A stretch of DNA of 40,698 bases, taken from the NCBI RefSeq assembly GCF_900104155.1, contig NZ_FMYB01000041.1, positions 1 through 40,698 of the forward strand, in the 5' to 3' direction. Positions 32,262 through 40,698 of the stretch are shown piece after piece; within the stretch, counting starts at the first letter, position 1; the number at the start of each line of letters is the position of its first letter. This DNA is from Butyrivibrio sp. INlla16. Lineage in GTDB: Bacteria; Bacillota; Clostridia; Lachnospirales; Lachnospiraceae. The notes under the pieces were generated by a model that did not search any database, had not been told where the DNA came from, and saw nothing but the letters and a program-made list of their open reading frames with translations. The translations under genes were made by a program, and so were the position numbers.

Positions 32262-33125
32262 TTATTTGACAGCTCCGTCTGTTACGCCGCTGATTATGTA
32301 TTTTTGGAGGAAAACATATATGATTATCGTCGGTACAGCTACAAGTATTATTGCTGCAGACATAAGTGGCCATTCAGCAAGCTTATCTCCGGAGAACGAA
32401 TATAAGCCTGTAGCCGCAGTTTTTACCTTGGGCATATACATATACGGTGTAAAGAAATCATTGTAAATTCCAAGCATTTTTAGTATGACTGTCGTTGCGA
32501 TCGCCGGCTTAAGCTGTGGAAGAATGATCTTATAGTAGATCTGAATCCTGCTTGCGCCATCTATCCTCGCACTTTCATCAAGAGCCTTCGGAATCTGATT
32601 TATAAACTGAATGAAAATATAAATCTGCATGATATCCGTTCCTATGTACAGGATGATTCCGGCAAGCAACGAATTATAGAGTCCAAGGGCTTTGATGATC
32701 TGAAAAGTCGCTATTGTTACTGTCATTCCGGGAATGAAGGTCGGCACCAGGAATGCCATATATACTATCATTTTGCACTTGAAGTCATATCTTGAAAGTA
32801 TGTATGCAACCATGGTTCCGAATAAAATGGCAAGCGGTACGCTTATAACCACCAGAATCCCGGTGTTTATAAAACCTGTGACAAAGTTTCCTTCATTGAA
32901 GGCTCTAATGTAATTCTGAACATTAAACAGATTTTCAGGGATCGAGTAGACACCCTTCATCATGTACTCATCATTCGATTTAAGGGATACGTTAAGTATG
33001 ATGAAAAGCGGTGCGAACACGCCTATTACGCCAATACTCAGAAGCAGATATATGAAAAATCTGCCCAGCTTATTATTTACAATAAAGGGAGAGGATGGAA
33101 TATCTTTCATTTTTATCTTATGCAT
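32262..33125 (-). CDS. Carbohydrate ABC transporter permease (MalG-type, CUT1)
   Basis: A 287-residue inner-membrane permease with six helices. The cytoplasmic EAA loop reads DESARIDGASRIQIYYKIIL (about 190-209), which contacts the ATPase. The start overlaps the stop of the MalF-type permease by 8 bases. It works with the other permease and the binding lipoprotein. No ATPase gene is nearby; CUT1 systems of Firmicutes usually share an MsmK-type ATPase encoded elsewhere. Confidence 0.9.
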   Translation of the reverse strand: MHKIKMKDIPSSPFIVNNKLGRFFIYLLLSIGVIGVFAPLFIILNVSLKSNDEYMMKGVYSIPENLFNVQNYIRAFNEGNFVTGFINTGILVVISVPLAILFGTMVAYILSRYDFKCKMIVYMAFLVPTFIPGMTVTIATFQIIKALGLYNSLLAGIILYIGTDIMQIYIFIQFINQIPKALDESARIDGASRIQIYYKIILPQLKPAIATTVILKMLGIYNDFFTPYMYMPKVKTAATGLYSFSGDKLAEWPLMSAAIILVAVPTIIIYVFLQKYIISGVTDGAVK

Positions 33126-33993
33126 TTTCTTTATCCTCTTTTAATAACACTCTCTGAACCAGCACCAGGAGCATGATGATCATAAGCAGTATCACACCCA
33201 TGGCTGCGGCTTTTCCATACTTGCGGTAATTATATGCAAGCTCAAGCGACTTACTGATAAATGTTGCGGTTCTTCCGTTAGGGCCGCCCTTCGTAATGAG
33301 GAAGGGCTCAAAGTACACCTGAAGCGCTCCATTCAAGCTAAGAAGGAGCGATACCTTGAGCATACTTTTTATATTAGGAAAAGTGATATATGCAAGAGTT
33401 CCGAAGAATCCCGCACCATCTATCCTCGCTGCTTCAAACACTTCACTGGGGATGGACTGTAGGGCAGCCACGTAGATTACCATGGTATACCCTACATATT
33501 TCCAAAAACTAATGAAGGACAAAGCAAAATTCGTCATGTATGAAGTGCTGATAAAATGTACCGCATTTATCCCCAGTGCCTCCAGGATGAGGTTTACCGG
33601 TGAATTGCTGTAGTCATACATATAATTGAACATGAAGGCTACAGCCACACCGTTTATAATATATGGCATGAAAAGGACTGCCCTGAAGGTGGTTTTCATT
33701 CTGATGTTGCTGTTGAGGAGAACTGCCAGGAATAAACCCGCGAACTGCTGCAAAATCGCAGTAAGTACATAAGCCATATTGTTGGAAAAGGTGCTGAACA
33801 GCTCTTTTTGTCCGAGAATATCCTTATAATTTCTCGTCCCGATGTACTTCAGATTCGGGCTCATTCCGTTCCAGTCCGTGAAGCTAAGCTGTATAAGCTT
33901 AGCCAGGGGATAATATGAAAATAATGCCAGCAAAATCATTGGGATGAATAAAAATCCCACAATTATAATTCTGTCTTTTGCTTTTGAACTCAT
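33118..33993 (-). CDS. Carbohydrate ABC transporter permease (MalF-type, CUT1)
   Basis: A 291-residue permease with six helices. The first periplasmic loop has SFTDWNGMSPNLKYIGTRNY and the EAA loop is FEAARIDGAGFFGTLAYITF. It begins three bases after the binding-lipoprotein gene and overlaps the next permease, so the three are one operon. Probable substrate: manno-oligosaccharides, inferred from neighbouring enzymes. Confidence 0.9.
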   Translation of the reverse strand: MSSKAKDRIIIVGFLFIPMILLALFSYYPLAKLIQLSFTDWNGMSPNLKYIGTRNYKDILGQKELFSTFSNNMAYVLTAILQQFAGLFLAVLLNSNIRMKTTFRAVLFMPYIINGVAVAFMFNYMYDYSNSPVNLILEALGINAVHFISTSYMTNFALSFISFWKYVGYTMVIYVAALQSIPSEVFEAARIDGAGFFGTLAYITFPNIKSMLKVSLLLSLNGALQVYFEPFLITKGGPNGRTATFISKSLELAYNYRKYGKAAAMGVILLMIIMLLVLVQRVLLKEDKENA

Positions 33994-33996
33994 CTC

Positions 33997-35307
33997 TTAA
34001 TTTCCTTCTACCCAGTTAGGACGCTCCGCTGCCCACTTTGCATTCCAATCATCCACAAGCTGCTGTGCCTTGGCATCATCTTCCTCCATAACGTATGTAA
34101 GGAAGAACTGCTGGCCATCGAGCTCAATTGCATTTCTGATGTTACTGAACGCAGCGTTTCCTAAAATAGGTGAAAGGGGCTCCACACCGTAGCTAAGAAG
34201 TTCTGCAACAAAGGGATCCTCTACAGCGATATTCTTGTTTGAAGGAATATCTGCATCTGAAACGGGGTTATTAAGCATATAGGAAAGGAATGCCTTTGCA
34301 AGCTCGGGAGACTCTGTATCCTTTGAAATTCCCCACTGTTTTCCTGATCCGGCCTTGATATTCTTAGCTCCGGGGAAGGGGAACATTCCGATATCCTCAG
34401 CATTTGCGCCAAGCTCTACAAACTGTTCAGGGAGCCATGTCTCTGAATAATGCATTGCTACTCTGCCCTGAGCCAGATCAAGCTTGAACTGATCCCAGTT
34501 AGCTGACATAATGTCTTCCTCCAGCTCACCCTTCTTGTAGAGATTTCTTACAATATTCATGGAATCGAGCATTACGTCATCGTAGATTTCATCCTGCTCT
34601 GCGTATTTGTTCTCACCGCGCTCATCACCTGCTGTCAGGTTTACTTCGCCCCATCCGCACCATGCATAAATCGGCCAGATATCCTTAAAAGCTGTTCCCA
34701 CAGGTGTAATTCCTGCTTCCTTGAGCTTGTCGCAGTCTTCATAGAATTCATCCACAGTCTTGGGAACGTTCTCAATTCCTGCGTTTTTAAAAGCCACCTT
34801 GTTGTAGATCATTCCACAGTAGGAAACTGTCAGCGGAAGAACATAGAGATTACCGTCCGAGCCGCGGCCATTTTCATAGAAAAGTATGTCGTCAGCAGTA
34901 AAATCGAGATCATCTATAGGCAGGAAATAATCTGCATAAGTATCCTGGTTAATAGGATCAACCACATAGAACAGGTCCGGTGCTTCACCACCGGCAATTC
35001 TTGTAGGAATCACATCGTCGTATTCCTTGATGGTCTCAAACTCTACTGTAGTTCCGGGATTCTCCTCCATGAACTTAGCAGCGTAGGCGGCAAGATCCTC
35101 TTCCAGATCAGTTCTGTTACTTGCTACCACGATTTTGCCTGTAAGCTCAGGCTTTGCAACTTCTCCGGTACTGTTTGCTGTTTCGCTCTCTGTAGCTGTA
35201 TTACCGGCCTCAGTTACTCCGATTTCTTCATTCTTCTCGCTGGCGCATCCTGCCAGTGTACTTAATGACATGGCCGCTGTAAGGCCAAGTGCTATTAGCT
35301 TTTTCAT
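33997..35307 (-). CDS. Extracellular sugar-binding lipoprotein of the ABC transporter
   Basis: A solute-binding protein of about 436 residues with a lipoprotein signal peptide (lipobox LAGC) and an acidic linker. The family-1 fold shows GKIVVASNRTDLEEDLAAYA, FMEENPGTTVEFETIKEYDD, GGEAPDLFYVVDP and MLNNPVSDADIP. Two adjacent ATGs (35310 and 35307) follow GGAGGG; the second has the better spacing. It captures oligosaccharides outside the membrane for the two permeases that follow. First gene of its operon, behind a predicted LacI site. Confidence 0.9.
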   Translation of the reverse strand: MKKLIALGLTAAMSLSTLAGCASEKNEEIGVTEAGNTATESETANSTGEVAKPELTGKIVVASNRTDLEEDLAAYAAKFMEENPGTTVEFETIKEYDDVIPTRIAGGEAPDLFYVVDPINQDTYADYFLPIDDLDFTADDILFYENGRGSDGNLYVLPLTVSYCGMIYNKVAFKNAGIENVPKTVDEFYEDCDKLKEAGITPVGTAFKDIWPIYAWCGWGEVNLTAGDERGENKYAEQDEIYDDVMLDSMNIVRNLYKKGELEEDIMSANWDQFKLDLAQGRVAMHYSETWLPEQFVELGANAEDIGMFPFPGAKNIKAGSGKQWGISKDTESPELAKAFLSYMLNNPVSDADIPSNKNIAVEDPFVAELLSYGVEPLSPILGNAAFSNIRNAIELDGQQFFLTYVMEEDDAKAQQLVDDWNAKWAAERPNWVEGN

Positions 35308-35346
35308 CATAACCCTCCAATGCTTCTCATTCTTGATTGTTTAATT

Positions 35347-35408
35347 ATTTACCTAAATTTAGTTGCAACTGTTGGTATTATGATAGTTAATTTTACTTTG
35401 TTTTTAAA
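35347..35408 (-). promoter_or_regulatory. Promoter and operator of the ABC transporter operon
   Basis: On the minus strand TTTAAA (35408-35403), 17 bp and TATCAT (35385-35380) are a moderate promoter. About 15-25 bases after the expected start point lies TTTACCTAAA (35348-35357), whose complement TTTAGGTAAA also occurs before the epimerase gene. Its placement suggests a block to elongation by the LacI protein. Confidence 0.65.
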
Positions 35409-35438
35409 TAGCACCATTTTGGATTTATGTGCATATCT

Positions 35439-35771
35439 TTAGCTATGTGCAAAATTCCTGTATTCATTTGGAGACATGTGGAATTTCTTCCTAAAAGCCC
35501 GGCCAAAGCTGGGTGCATCCTCATAGCCCACGGCATTTCCTATTTCATAGACCTTGAGCCTTGGATCCTTCAAAAGTTCAATAGCCCGCTCCATCCTTAC
35601 CTCAAACACATAATCTGAGAATTTCATTCCGGATTTGAGCTTAAATAGGTTGCTGAAATATGATGGATTAAGGTCAACTAACGCAGCCACATTCATAAGG
35701 GAAAGAGACTTTTCATAGTTGGTCCTTATATAGCTCTGGGCCATCTCTATTTTGGATATATATGTCTTCAT
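35439..35771 (-). CDS. Stand-alone AraC-type DNA-binding domain
   Basis: The 110 residues consist almost only of the two AraC helix-turn-helix motifs: AALVDLNPSYFSNLFKLKSG and EIGNAVGYEDAPSFGRAFRK, ending MSPNEYRNF. No sensor or receiver domain is present, unlike the YesN-type response regulators whose DNA-binding part it resembles. AGGAG lies in the last codons of the GH130 gene and the ATG is two bases after its stop, so translation is coupled. It may be a minimal regulator or the end of a larger gene. Confidence 0.8.
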   Translation of the reverse strand: MKTYISKIEMAQSYIRTNYEKSLSLMNVAALVDLNPSYFSNLFKLKSGMKFSDYVFEVRMERAIELLKDPRLKVYEIGNAVGYEDAPSFGRAFRKKFHMSPNEYRNFAHS

Positions 35772-35773
35772 TC

Positions 35774-36946
35774 TTACTCCTGATGTAACGCTTCCAGATT
35801 TTTCCTGATGAGATCACATCTCTGTCTTACGCAAAGAACTGATCTGCCCGGATCCTCCGGTGTGTTGAAAACGTAGTCAATAAGCTTGTTCACAGTTGTT
35901 GTGGCAACATGCATCCTTGTATCGGATGACGCATAATAGATGAAAACTTCACCCTTTTCATTGACTATGGCGCCGTTTGTGAATACCACATTTGACACAT
36001 CTCCGACTCTTTCCTCGCCTCTCGGTCCGATTAAAAGTCCGGAGGGCTCAGCGATCACCTTAGACGGGTCATTAAGGTCCGTTGCGAATGCATAGATGAC
36101 ATATCTAAGTCCAGCTGCGGTATTTCTTACTCCATGTGCAATATGAATCCAGCCCCTGTCTGTCTTTATCGGGGTTGCGCCGGCACCGTTTTTAGCCTCT
36201 GTGATAGTGTGATATTTCCTGAGACTGGTCATCTTCTCTTCGTCTATAACAGCATGAGTTATGTCGTCACACAAGCCAAAGCCGATTCCGCCGCCACTTC
36301 CTGTTTCAATGAAATCGTCCATGGGCCTTGTGTAAAAAGCGTATTTGCCATTTACAAACTCAGGATGCAGCACCACGTTTCTCTGCTGAGGGGAATTAAG
36401 TGTCACAAGATTTGGAAGCCTCTCCCAGCTCTTAAGGTCCTTGGTTCTGACAATCCCCGCAGCAGCCACAGCCGCTGAAAGGTCTGAAGAAGCTTTATCC
36501 TTACTTTCTGAGCAAAATACTCCGTATATGTATCCATCTTCATGCTTGGTGAGTCTCATATCGTATACATTGGTCTCCTCCGGGCAGACATCCTCAAGAA
36601 GTATCGGATAATCCCAGAATCTGAAGCCATCTACTCCGGTGCTGCTCTCAGCAACTCCAAAGAAAGACTTTCTGTCATTTCCCTCAATTCTGGCGATCAG
36701 ATAGTACTTTCCATCAAGATAGATCGCGCCGGAATTCATCACTGCATTTATTCCAAGTCTTTCCATGAAATAAGGGTTTGATTCCTTTACCACATCATAT
36801 CTCCAGGTGATAGGCGCATGATCCCTGGTAAGCACGGGATTCACATATCGGTCAAATAAGCCATTATAAAAGTCGGACTTATTGTTCTTTAGCTCTATCA
36901 GCTTATTTTGCTTCTCAAGTTCCACATAGTAGTTTTCATGTATCAT
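35774..36946 (-). CDS. GH130 phosphorylase, probable 4-O-beta-mannosyl-glucose phosphorylase
   Basis: A 390-residue cytoplasmic enzyme that cleaves beta-1,4-mannosyl-glucose (or mannobiose) with phosphate, yielding mannose-1-phosphate. The five-bladed propeller signatures are [39 protein letters not shown], the catalytic-Asp segment [34 protein letters not shown] and [20 protein letters not shown]. Length fits GH130_1. The start is ATG 36946 with GGAGGAG upstream; the frame is open to 36967. It overlaps the end of the epimerase gene, whose product supplies its substrate, which strengthens the assignment. Confidence 0.88.
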   Translation of the reverse strand: MIHENYYVELEKQNKLIELKNNKSDFYNGLFDRYVNPVLTRDHAPITWRYDVVKESNPYFMERLGINAVMNSGAIYLDGKYYLIARIEGNDRKSFFGVAESSTGVDGFRFWDYPILLEDVCPEETNVYDMRLTKHEDGYIYGVFCSESKDKASSDLSAAVAAAGIVRTKDLKSWERLPNLVTLNSPQQRNVVLHPEFVNGKYAFYTRPMDDFIETGSGGGIGFGLCDDITHAVIDEEKMTSLRKYHTITEAKNGAGATPIKTDRGWIHIAHGVRNTAAGLRYVIYAFATDLNDPSKVIAEPSGLLIGPRGEERVGDVSNVVFTNGAIVNEKGEVFIYYASSDTRMHVATTTVNKLIDYVFNTPEDPGRSVLCVRQRCDLIRKNLEALHQE

Positions 36947-38141
36947 TGTTTTCTCTCCTCCATCCAAGTATTTTCATAAGTTCAAAACACATTCTTCCGT
37001 TGTGATACGGGCATTTCCAGGGCTCAACTATGGGTTTCTTTGAAGGTGTACCGTCAGGACTGACCTCCCAAAACCACTCTGAGCCTTCTCTTTTATCTAT
37101 CAGAGACTCCTCCACAAAATCCCATAAGGTCTCTGCGCCTTTAAGATATCTGGTGTCCTCGGTTTTCATAAACGCATTCACAAAGCCTACCATGGCCTCG
37201 GCCTGAACCCACCAGATTCCGGTCTCATCGACAACGCCGTTCTCGCATTCATTTACAAAATACCTTCCGTTATAGGCCTTTTCATAGGTTTCCGATGCCA
37301 TTTCAAGTGTTATCTTTTTTATGTCATCAAGAGCTTCCTTTGTTAACGCATTCTCTCCCAGCACCTCAACCGCACGATCAATCAGCCAGGATGCCTCAAT
37401 ATCGTGTCCGTAGCTGTGAAGATCCAGAAGGCTTCTATATTTTCCATCGAAGAAAACCTCCTGCCTTCTCTTATCAGCGTTATATATCTTGCTTCTCACA
37501 ATATTAAGAAGCGCCGCAAGCTTCTGGCCTACCTGTTCATGCTCCTCTATGCCGGCTGTCACCTTGTACAGCTGTGTGTAGGCTTCAATGACGTGAAGCG
37601 CTGTGTTCATGGTCCTCTCTGCGATCACTCCGTTTTCAGAGAGCTTGTGGTTTGCAACCGGATTAAATTCTCTGGTAAAGGCTTCGCAGTAGCCTTCCTC
37701 ATCCCTGCATTTACTCTCGATTATTTCGAAGATTTCCAGTGCCATTCTCAGAGCCTCTTCGTCCTTACTGGCTTCATAGTATTCAGCCAAAGCGTAAATT
37801 GCGAAAGCCTGATTGTATGTATGCTTGGTATTATCAAAGGGCTTCCCATCATAGGTAAGTGACCAGTATATGCCGCCATAGGTCTCATCAATACAGTAAT
37901 TTTTCAGAAAATCATAGGCGTGCTTGGCCTCTCTCAGAAGGCTCTCGTCCCCCAGTTCCACGTAAGCCCTTGAGAAAAACCACATTATCCTGCTGTTAAG
38001 GATGCAGCCCTTCTCTGCCTTTTTGTCCACGTTCAGGTCATAGTCCATGTATCCGTAGAAACCGCCATGCTCACTGTCATGAAGGCTAGTCCAGAACGGG
38101 ATAATGCCATTCATAAGTTCGTCTTTAATTCTGTGTAACAT
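36936..38141 (-). CDS. Cellobiose/mannobiose 2-epimerase (AGE superfamily)
   Basis: A 401-residue (alpha/alpha)6-barrel enzyme that interconverts the reducing-end glucose and mannose of beta-1,4-disaccharides. The three histidines expected at the active site are visible: His183 ([10 protein letters not shown]), His246 ([10 protein letters not shown]) and His380 (CPYHNGRMC). Other marks are [21 protein letters not shown]-like [17 protein letters not shown] and [13 protein letters not shown]. First gene of the operon with GH130 and the AraC domain, behind a strong promoter with several LacI-type sites. Confidence 0.9.
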   Translation of the reverse strand: MLHRIKDELMNGIIPFWTSLHDSEHGGFYGYMDYDLNVDKKAEKGCILNSRIMWFFSRAYVELGDESLLREAKHAYDFLKNYCIDETYGGIYWSLTYDGKPFDNTKHTYNQAFAIYALAEYYEASKDEEALRMALEIFEIIESKCRDEEGYCEAFTREFNPVANHKLSENGVIAERTMNTALHVIEAYTQLYKVTAGIEEHEQVGQKLAALLNIVRSKIYNADKRRQEVFFDGKYRSLLDLHSYGHDIEASWLIDRAVEVLGENALTKEALDDIKKITLEMASETYEKAYNGRYFVNECENGVVDETGIWWVQAEAMVGFVNAFMKTEDTRYLKGAETLWDFVEESLIDKREGSEWFWEVSPDGTPSKKPIVEPWKCPYHNGRMCFELMKILGWRRENNDT

Positions 38142-38197
38142 CTCAAATACCTTTCTCTTTTAACTAATAATGTTGCTTAATATCAGGTCATGTGTGG

Positions 38198-38287
38198 TTT
38201 AGGTAAATTTAGCTTTATTTAGCTAAATATTTTGTTGTTTAACCTAATATTTAGCGTGATTGTAGTATTATTTAAGTTATTTGTCAA
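38198..38287 (-). promoter_or_regulatory. Promoter of the epimerase-GH130 operon with operator cluster
   Basis: On the minus strand TTGACA (38287-38282), a 17-bp spacer and TACAAT (38264-38259) make a near-consensus promoter. Downstream of the start point are three related sites: TTTAACCTAA (38238-38247), the perfect palindrome ATTTAGCTAAAT (38217-38228) and TTTAGGTAAAT (38198-38208). An additional inverted repeat AACTTAA/TTAAGTT (38295-38310) lies just upstream of the -35. Confidence 0.8.
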
Positions 38288-38336
38288 TATTTTCAACTTA
38301 ATTTTAAGTTAAAACACAACAAAAAAGGAACCTGTT

Positions 38337-38441
38337 ATGACTTCCATTAATACACAGGCAGCGCCAAACAAAAGTCTAACAAATAGTGAAAACATCAGCT
38401 TAAAACCCTGCTTTACTTGTTATTCTGATATAATCATTTAA
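38337..38441 (+). CDS. Possible 34-residue small protein
   Basis: AAAAAGGA stands 8 bases before ATG 38337; the frame encodes 34 residues (beginning MTSINTQAAPNKSL) and ends at 38441 in the promoter region of the following gene. No family is recognised. It could be a leader peptide, a remnant or chance. Apart from this, 38288-38533 holds only regulatory signals. Confidence 0.25.
   Translation: MTSINTQAAPNKSLTNSENISLKPCFTCYSDIII
38426..38434 (+). promoter_or_regulatory. Extended -10 promoter
   Basis: TGATATAAT combines the TGN extension with a consensus TATAAT (38429-38434); no good -35 box is seen, as is usual for extended -10 promoters. It reads toward the membrane-protein gene at 38534, about 100 bases downstream. 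Confidence 0.5.
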
Positions 38442-38533
38442 GAATTGAACACGTAGCAACTCCACAAGAATATTAGCCAACAAATATTTGACAGATTATT
38501 TTAGAAAAATCAGTAAAGAAAATGAGGAAAAAT

Positions 38534-39076
38534 ATGGAATCCACAAAGAATATAGAAACTGAAGAAAAGCAACAGAAATGCAAAGAAGATAGTCTCCTTC
38601 TTCGTTCCCTAAAGACAAGCCTGGTCGCAATTGTCCATGCCAATCTTGTGATACTTCTGTTTAATTCGATTGATCTGATATGGATTGATTTTATAAACCC
38701 TGTAATTTTTATGATCGCAGCAATTTTACTGGTCATGGCTATTACCTTCGCTGCGTTTCTTTTTTCAAACAGAATATTATTTAAGGCACAGAATAAGCAA
38801 AACATGCCGCTTATTTACTTTGCTGAAATATGCATTTCCTACCTCATTCACGAGGTTATTTGCTGGTATATACAAAGGACAGCTCCGGCCAGCGCGGATC
38901 TTGGGCCATATTTTTTTAAACTGATTTCTACTTTGCCCTATTTCCCAGTAGGAATGTTTAACATCATCAGCTTTATGAAAAGTAAGGCAAGAAAAATAAT
39001 CCCCACTATCATTTTGGTAGCAGGGATGGTTTATCTGGCATTTGTAGTAGCACCTTTTTGGGCTCTATTATTTTGA
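38534..39076 (+). CDS. Uncharacterised membrane protein with four or five helices
   Basis: A 180-residue protein beginning with a charged cytoplasmic stretch (ESTKNIETEEKQQKCKED), followed by hydrophobic helices at about 28-50, 53-76, 88-105 and 125-178. ATG 38534 follows GAGGA at good spacing; an ATG four codons earlier (38522) is less likely. No known domain is recognised. It is the only gene on this strand between two minus-strand units, so it appears to be a single-gene unit. Confidence 0.7.
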   Translation: MESTKNIETEEKQQKCKEDSLLLRSLKTSLVAIVHANLVILLFNSIDLIWIDFINPVIFMIAAILLVMAITFAAFLFSNRILFKAQNKQNMPLIYFAEICISYLIHEVICWYIQRTAPASADLGPYFFKLISTLPYFPVGMFNIISFMKSKARKIIPTIILVAGMVYLAFVVAPFWALLF

Positions 39077-39139
39077 GGGATACCCTGATTAGCGCGGCAT
39101 ATTGCCTTAGCTTTGTTATAAAACTTCCCTTACACTCTG

Positions 39140-40114
39140 TTATTGCATCATTTCACGACGCTTTATAGCTTTCTCAGTTAGCTGCTTCTGATAATCCTTT
39201 TTCTTGTAATACTCTTCAAGCTGCTTCTTTTGTCTGGCAGCTCTTTGAGCTCTCCTCTGAGCGTTAGTATTATTATTGTTTCTCTGTCGATTCTGAGTAC
39301 TCTGGTTTCTTATCTGTTCCATTAACTGATCAAGCTTTTCTTCATCCGATAAAAGCTCAGCCTCGCGTCCTTTTATAGCCATATCCACATGCTGGATAGT
39401 CCCTGCTCCCCCGTTCTCTTTTAGGAACATGCCTGTTTTCCGGATCTTTCCGTCAAGAACCTGATCTGCGCCATCCATTCTGAATTCTGTCTCTTCTGCT
39501 CCAAGGAAAATCGCTCCGACGCCTGCATCCTTAAGACTCTTTAACTCATCACCGTTTTCAGTCTTGTACCACACTTTGAGCTGATCAAAAACCTCATCAT
39601 TTTCATCTATCCAGCCGTTACTATCTGTATCATATTCTGCAAGGTCCTTGAATCCATCACCACTTTTTACACCAAAAAGTTCATTTCCATCGTTAATCTT
39701 GCCATCTTCATTTTTGTCCAGCACCAGAAATCCGCTTCCTTCTCCGAGGGTTGAAATCTCATCCTCTTTTCCATCTGCATCCAGGTCAAATTTGAACTTC
39801 TTATCACTTAGCCCTGCAGTATCAGCGCCTGTATTTATGATAAGTGGATCAAACAGCGCATCTAGCGGAGAAGCCATCGGTACAAAAACTTCTGACACTT
39901 TGCATCGTTCCATAGAGGCGTTCATATCAACATCAATACTTCTACCATCTGTAGTTTTGACTGTTCCCTTGGCTTCATAGGTTGTCGTTTCAGTCTCAGT
40001 TGTTTTATCGACGAGACCAACAAATCCCATGTTGCTGCCTTTTCCAGTTTGGCCGTACTGTTTATCATAATACCTTGAAGCTGTACTGTTTATTTCACTC
40101 TGATCAATTCGCAT
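39140..40114 (-). CDS. EF-hand-like calcium-binding protein of unknown function
   Basis: A 324-residue protein without signal peptide. Three calcium-loop-like stretches are visible: DLDADGKEDEIS (110-121), DKNEDGKINDGNELFG (133-148) and DTDSNGWIDENDEVF (162-176). A very basic, Gln/Asn/Arg-rich and probably helical tail follows (about 268-324, QRNNNNTNAQRRAQRAARQK). ATG 40114 has GGAGG upstream; the frame is open to 40183. The N-terminus MRIDQSEINSTASRYYDKQY resembles a recurring Lachnospiraceae family, but I know no function for it. Confidence 0.75.
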   Translation of the reverse strand: MRIDQSEINSTASRYYDKQYGQTGKGSNMGFVGLVDKTTETETTTYEAKGTVKTTDGRSIDVDMNASMERCKVSEVFVPMASPLDALFDPLIINTGADTAGLSDKKFKFDLDADGKEDEISTLGEGSGFLVLDKNEDGKINDGNELFGVKSGDGFKDLAEYDTDSNGWIDENDEVFDQLKVWYKTENGDELKSLKDAGVGAIFLGAEETEFRMDGADQVLDGKIRKTGMFLKENGGAGTIQHVDMAIKGREAELLSDEEKLDQLMEQIRNQSTQNRQRNNNNTNAQRRAQRAARQKKQLEEYYKKKDYQKQLTEKAIKRREMMQ

Positions 40115-40299
40115 ATATATTTCCTCCAGATACTGCCGAGGCACAAAAAAGCACCTTCGTTCAAAAAAGATCCCTCGAACCAAAGCGCTTTCCGTAGCTT
40201 TAATCTATGTAGTTTTTCCTTTGCTATTTCAAGTATCGTCCATGAAATGAGACAATTAAATAGGATTGTAACGAACGGACAGTTTAATGTAATGAATAG

Positions 40300-40698
40300 T
40301 CATTTTTCTTTTGACTGCAGCATTACCGTAACGATAAAAGTATTATTATCAGTCTCCACTTTGACTCCGCCGAGATATTTTTCTGCGATGTTTTTTACAC
40401 TTTTTAGTCCAATACCATGCTGCCCATTATCTGTTTTTTCCTTTTTCCTGCTAACTATTGAGCTATCTTTGTCCCGTATAACAGTTCCATCATAGGAATT
40501 TTCTGCTTTTATCAGATAAAAGTTATCTTTTGAAGTCCCATATAGCTTAATAAATCGTTCTTTTTCCGATACCAATGCCACCGCTTCCAATGCATTATCT
40601 AAAAGGTTATTGAGTACAATAGCCATATCCATAGCACTGATGCTCTTATCCTCAGGGTAAGAAAACTCACACTCAAAGGTACATCCCTGCTTTTCTGC
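40300..40698 (-). CDS. Sensor histidine kinase, AgrC-like ATPase domain (5' part outside window)
   Basis: The frame enters from the right edge and ends at 40300, giving the last 132 residues. It is a GHKL ATPase of the HATPase_c_5 type: N box NNLLDNALEAV and G box GQHGIGLKSVKNIAEKYLGG. Kinases of this type pair with LytTR-family regulators in peptide quorum-sensing systems. The sensor and phospho-acceptor histidine are beyond the window. No response regulator gene is seen downstream in the 185 bases up to the EF-hand-like gene's start. Confidence 0.8.
   Translation of the reverse strand, partial: AEKQGCTFECEFSYPEDKSISAMDMAIVLNNLLDNALEAVALVSEKERFIKLYGTSKDNFYLIKAENSYDGTVIRDKDSSIVSRKKEKTDNGQHGIGLKSVKNIAEKYLGGVKVETDNNTFIVTVMLQSKEK

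Noticed and set aside
1..40698. Looked for CRISPR arrays, tRNA and rRNA genes and phage genes.
   Set aside because: No regularly spaced repeats, cloverleaf-like sequences or phage structural or integrase genes were seen by eye; a tRNAscan or CRISPR finder run was not possible.

Overview
The window looks like chromosome of a low-GC Firmicute, most likely a Lachnospiraceae of the Butyrivibrio/Roseburia kind. This is inferred from gene families (GPH sugar symporter, CUT1 ABC transporter without its own ATPase, GH130 phosphorylase with a cellobiose 2-epimerase, YczE, TIGR04076), strong AGGAGG-type ribosome binding sites and AT-rich intergenic DNA; no rRNA or other marker gene is present.

Layout. 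(1) 1-906: the 3' end of an IS1380-like insertion sequence and a frameshifted lipoprotein gene. (2) 996-4411: a carbohydrate module with a divergent AraC regulator, a GPH-family symporter and an HSL-type esterase. (3) 4412-6115: an IS110-family element with a long structured leader (a likely bridge-RNA region), cut off at its 3' end and joined to a headless, tailless sir2 fragment. (4) 6228-23457: about 17 kb of tightly packed genes, all on the minus strand, with little obvious shared function: eight acetyltransferase genes or remnants, an APH-like kinase, flavin reductases, a flavodoxin, a SAM methyltransferase, an AlkX/YcaQ-like DNA glycosylase, YczE and UPF0126 membrane proteins and cardiolipin synthase. 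(5) 23629-28889: a small membrane protein, a DUF4143-type ATPase, a GNAT, a ZIP metal transporter, a deleted MarR gene and a MATE pump. (6) 28908-38141: an SGNH hydrolase plus a beta-mannan/manno-oligosaccharide locus (LacI regulator, GH5, ABC permeases and binding lipoprotein, stand-alone AraC DNA-binding domain, GH130 phosphorylase, 2-epimerase). (7) 38337-40698: a small membrane protein, an EF-hand-like protein and the end of an AgrC-type histidine kinase.

How the genes work together. The mannan locus makes a coherent pathway: the ABC system imports manno-oligosaccharides, the cytoplasmic GH5 trims them, the epimerase turns mannobiose into mannosyl-glucose and the GH130 enzyme phosphorolyses this to mannose-1-phosphate and glucose. 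Three promoters in this locus carry the same TTTAGCTAAA / TTTAGGTAAA palindrome next to near-consensus -35/-10 boxes, which predicts a LacI regulon. The MarR-flavodoxin-TIGR04076 operon shows equally clear autoregulation, with two identical 12-bp palindromes in its promoter region.

The most unusual property is the mosaic of broken genes in regions 3-5. At least ten loci are joined gene pieces or internally deleted genes, yet packing, coupling and ribosome binding sites are often kept. Examples are a Nudix head fused to a pyrophosphatase, a GNAT fused to a beta-lactamase tail, a MarR gene lacking its DNA-recognition region, a CPBP protease that stops at the start codon of the next gene, and a fructosamine kinase without its middle. 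A 36-bp hairpin repeated three times in this region stays paired mainly through G-U wobbles on one strand, indicating that it acts as RNA.
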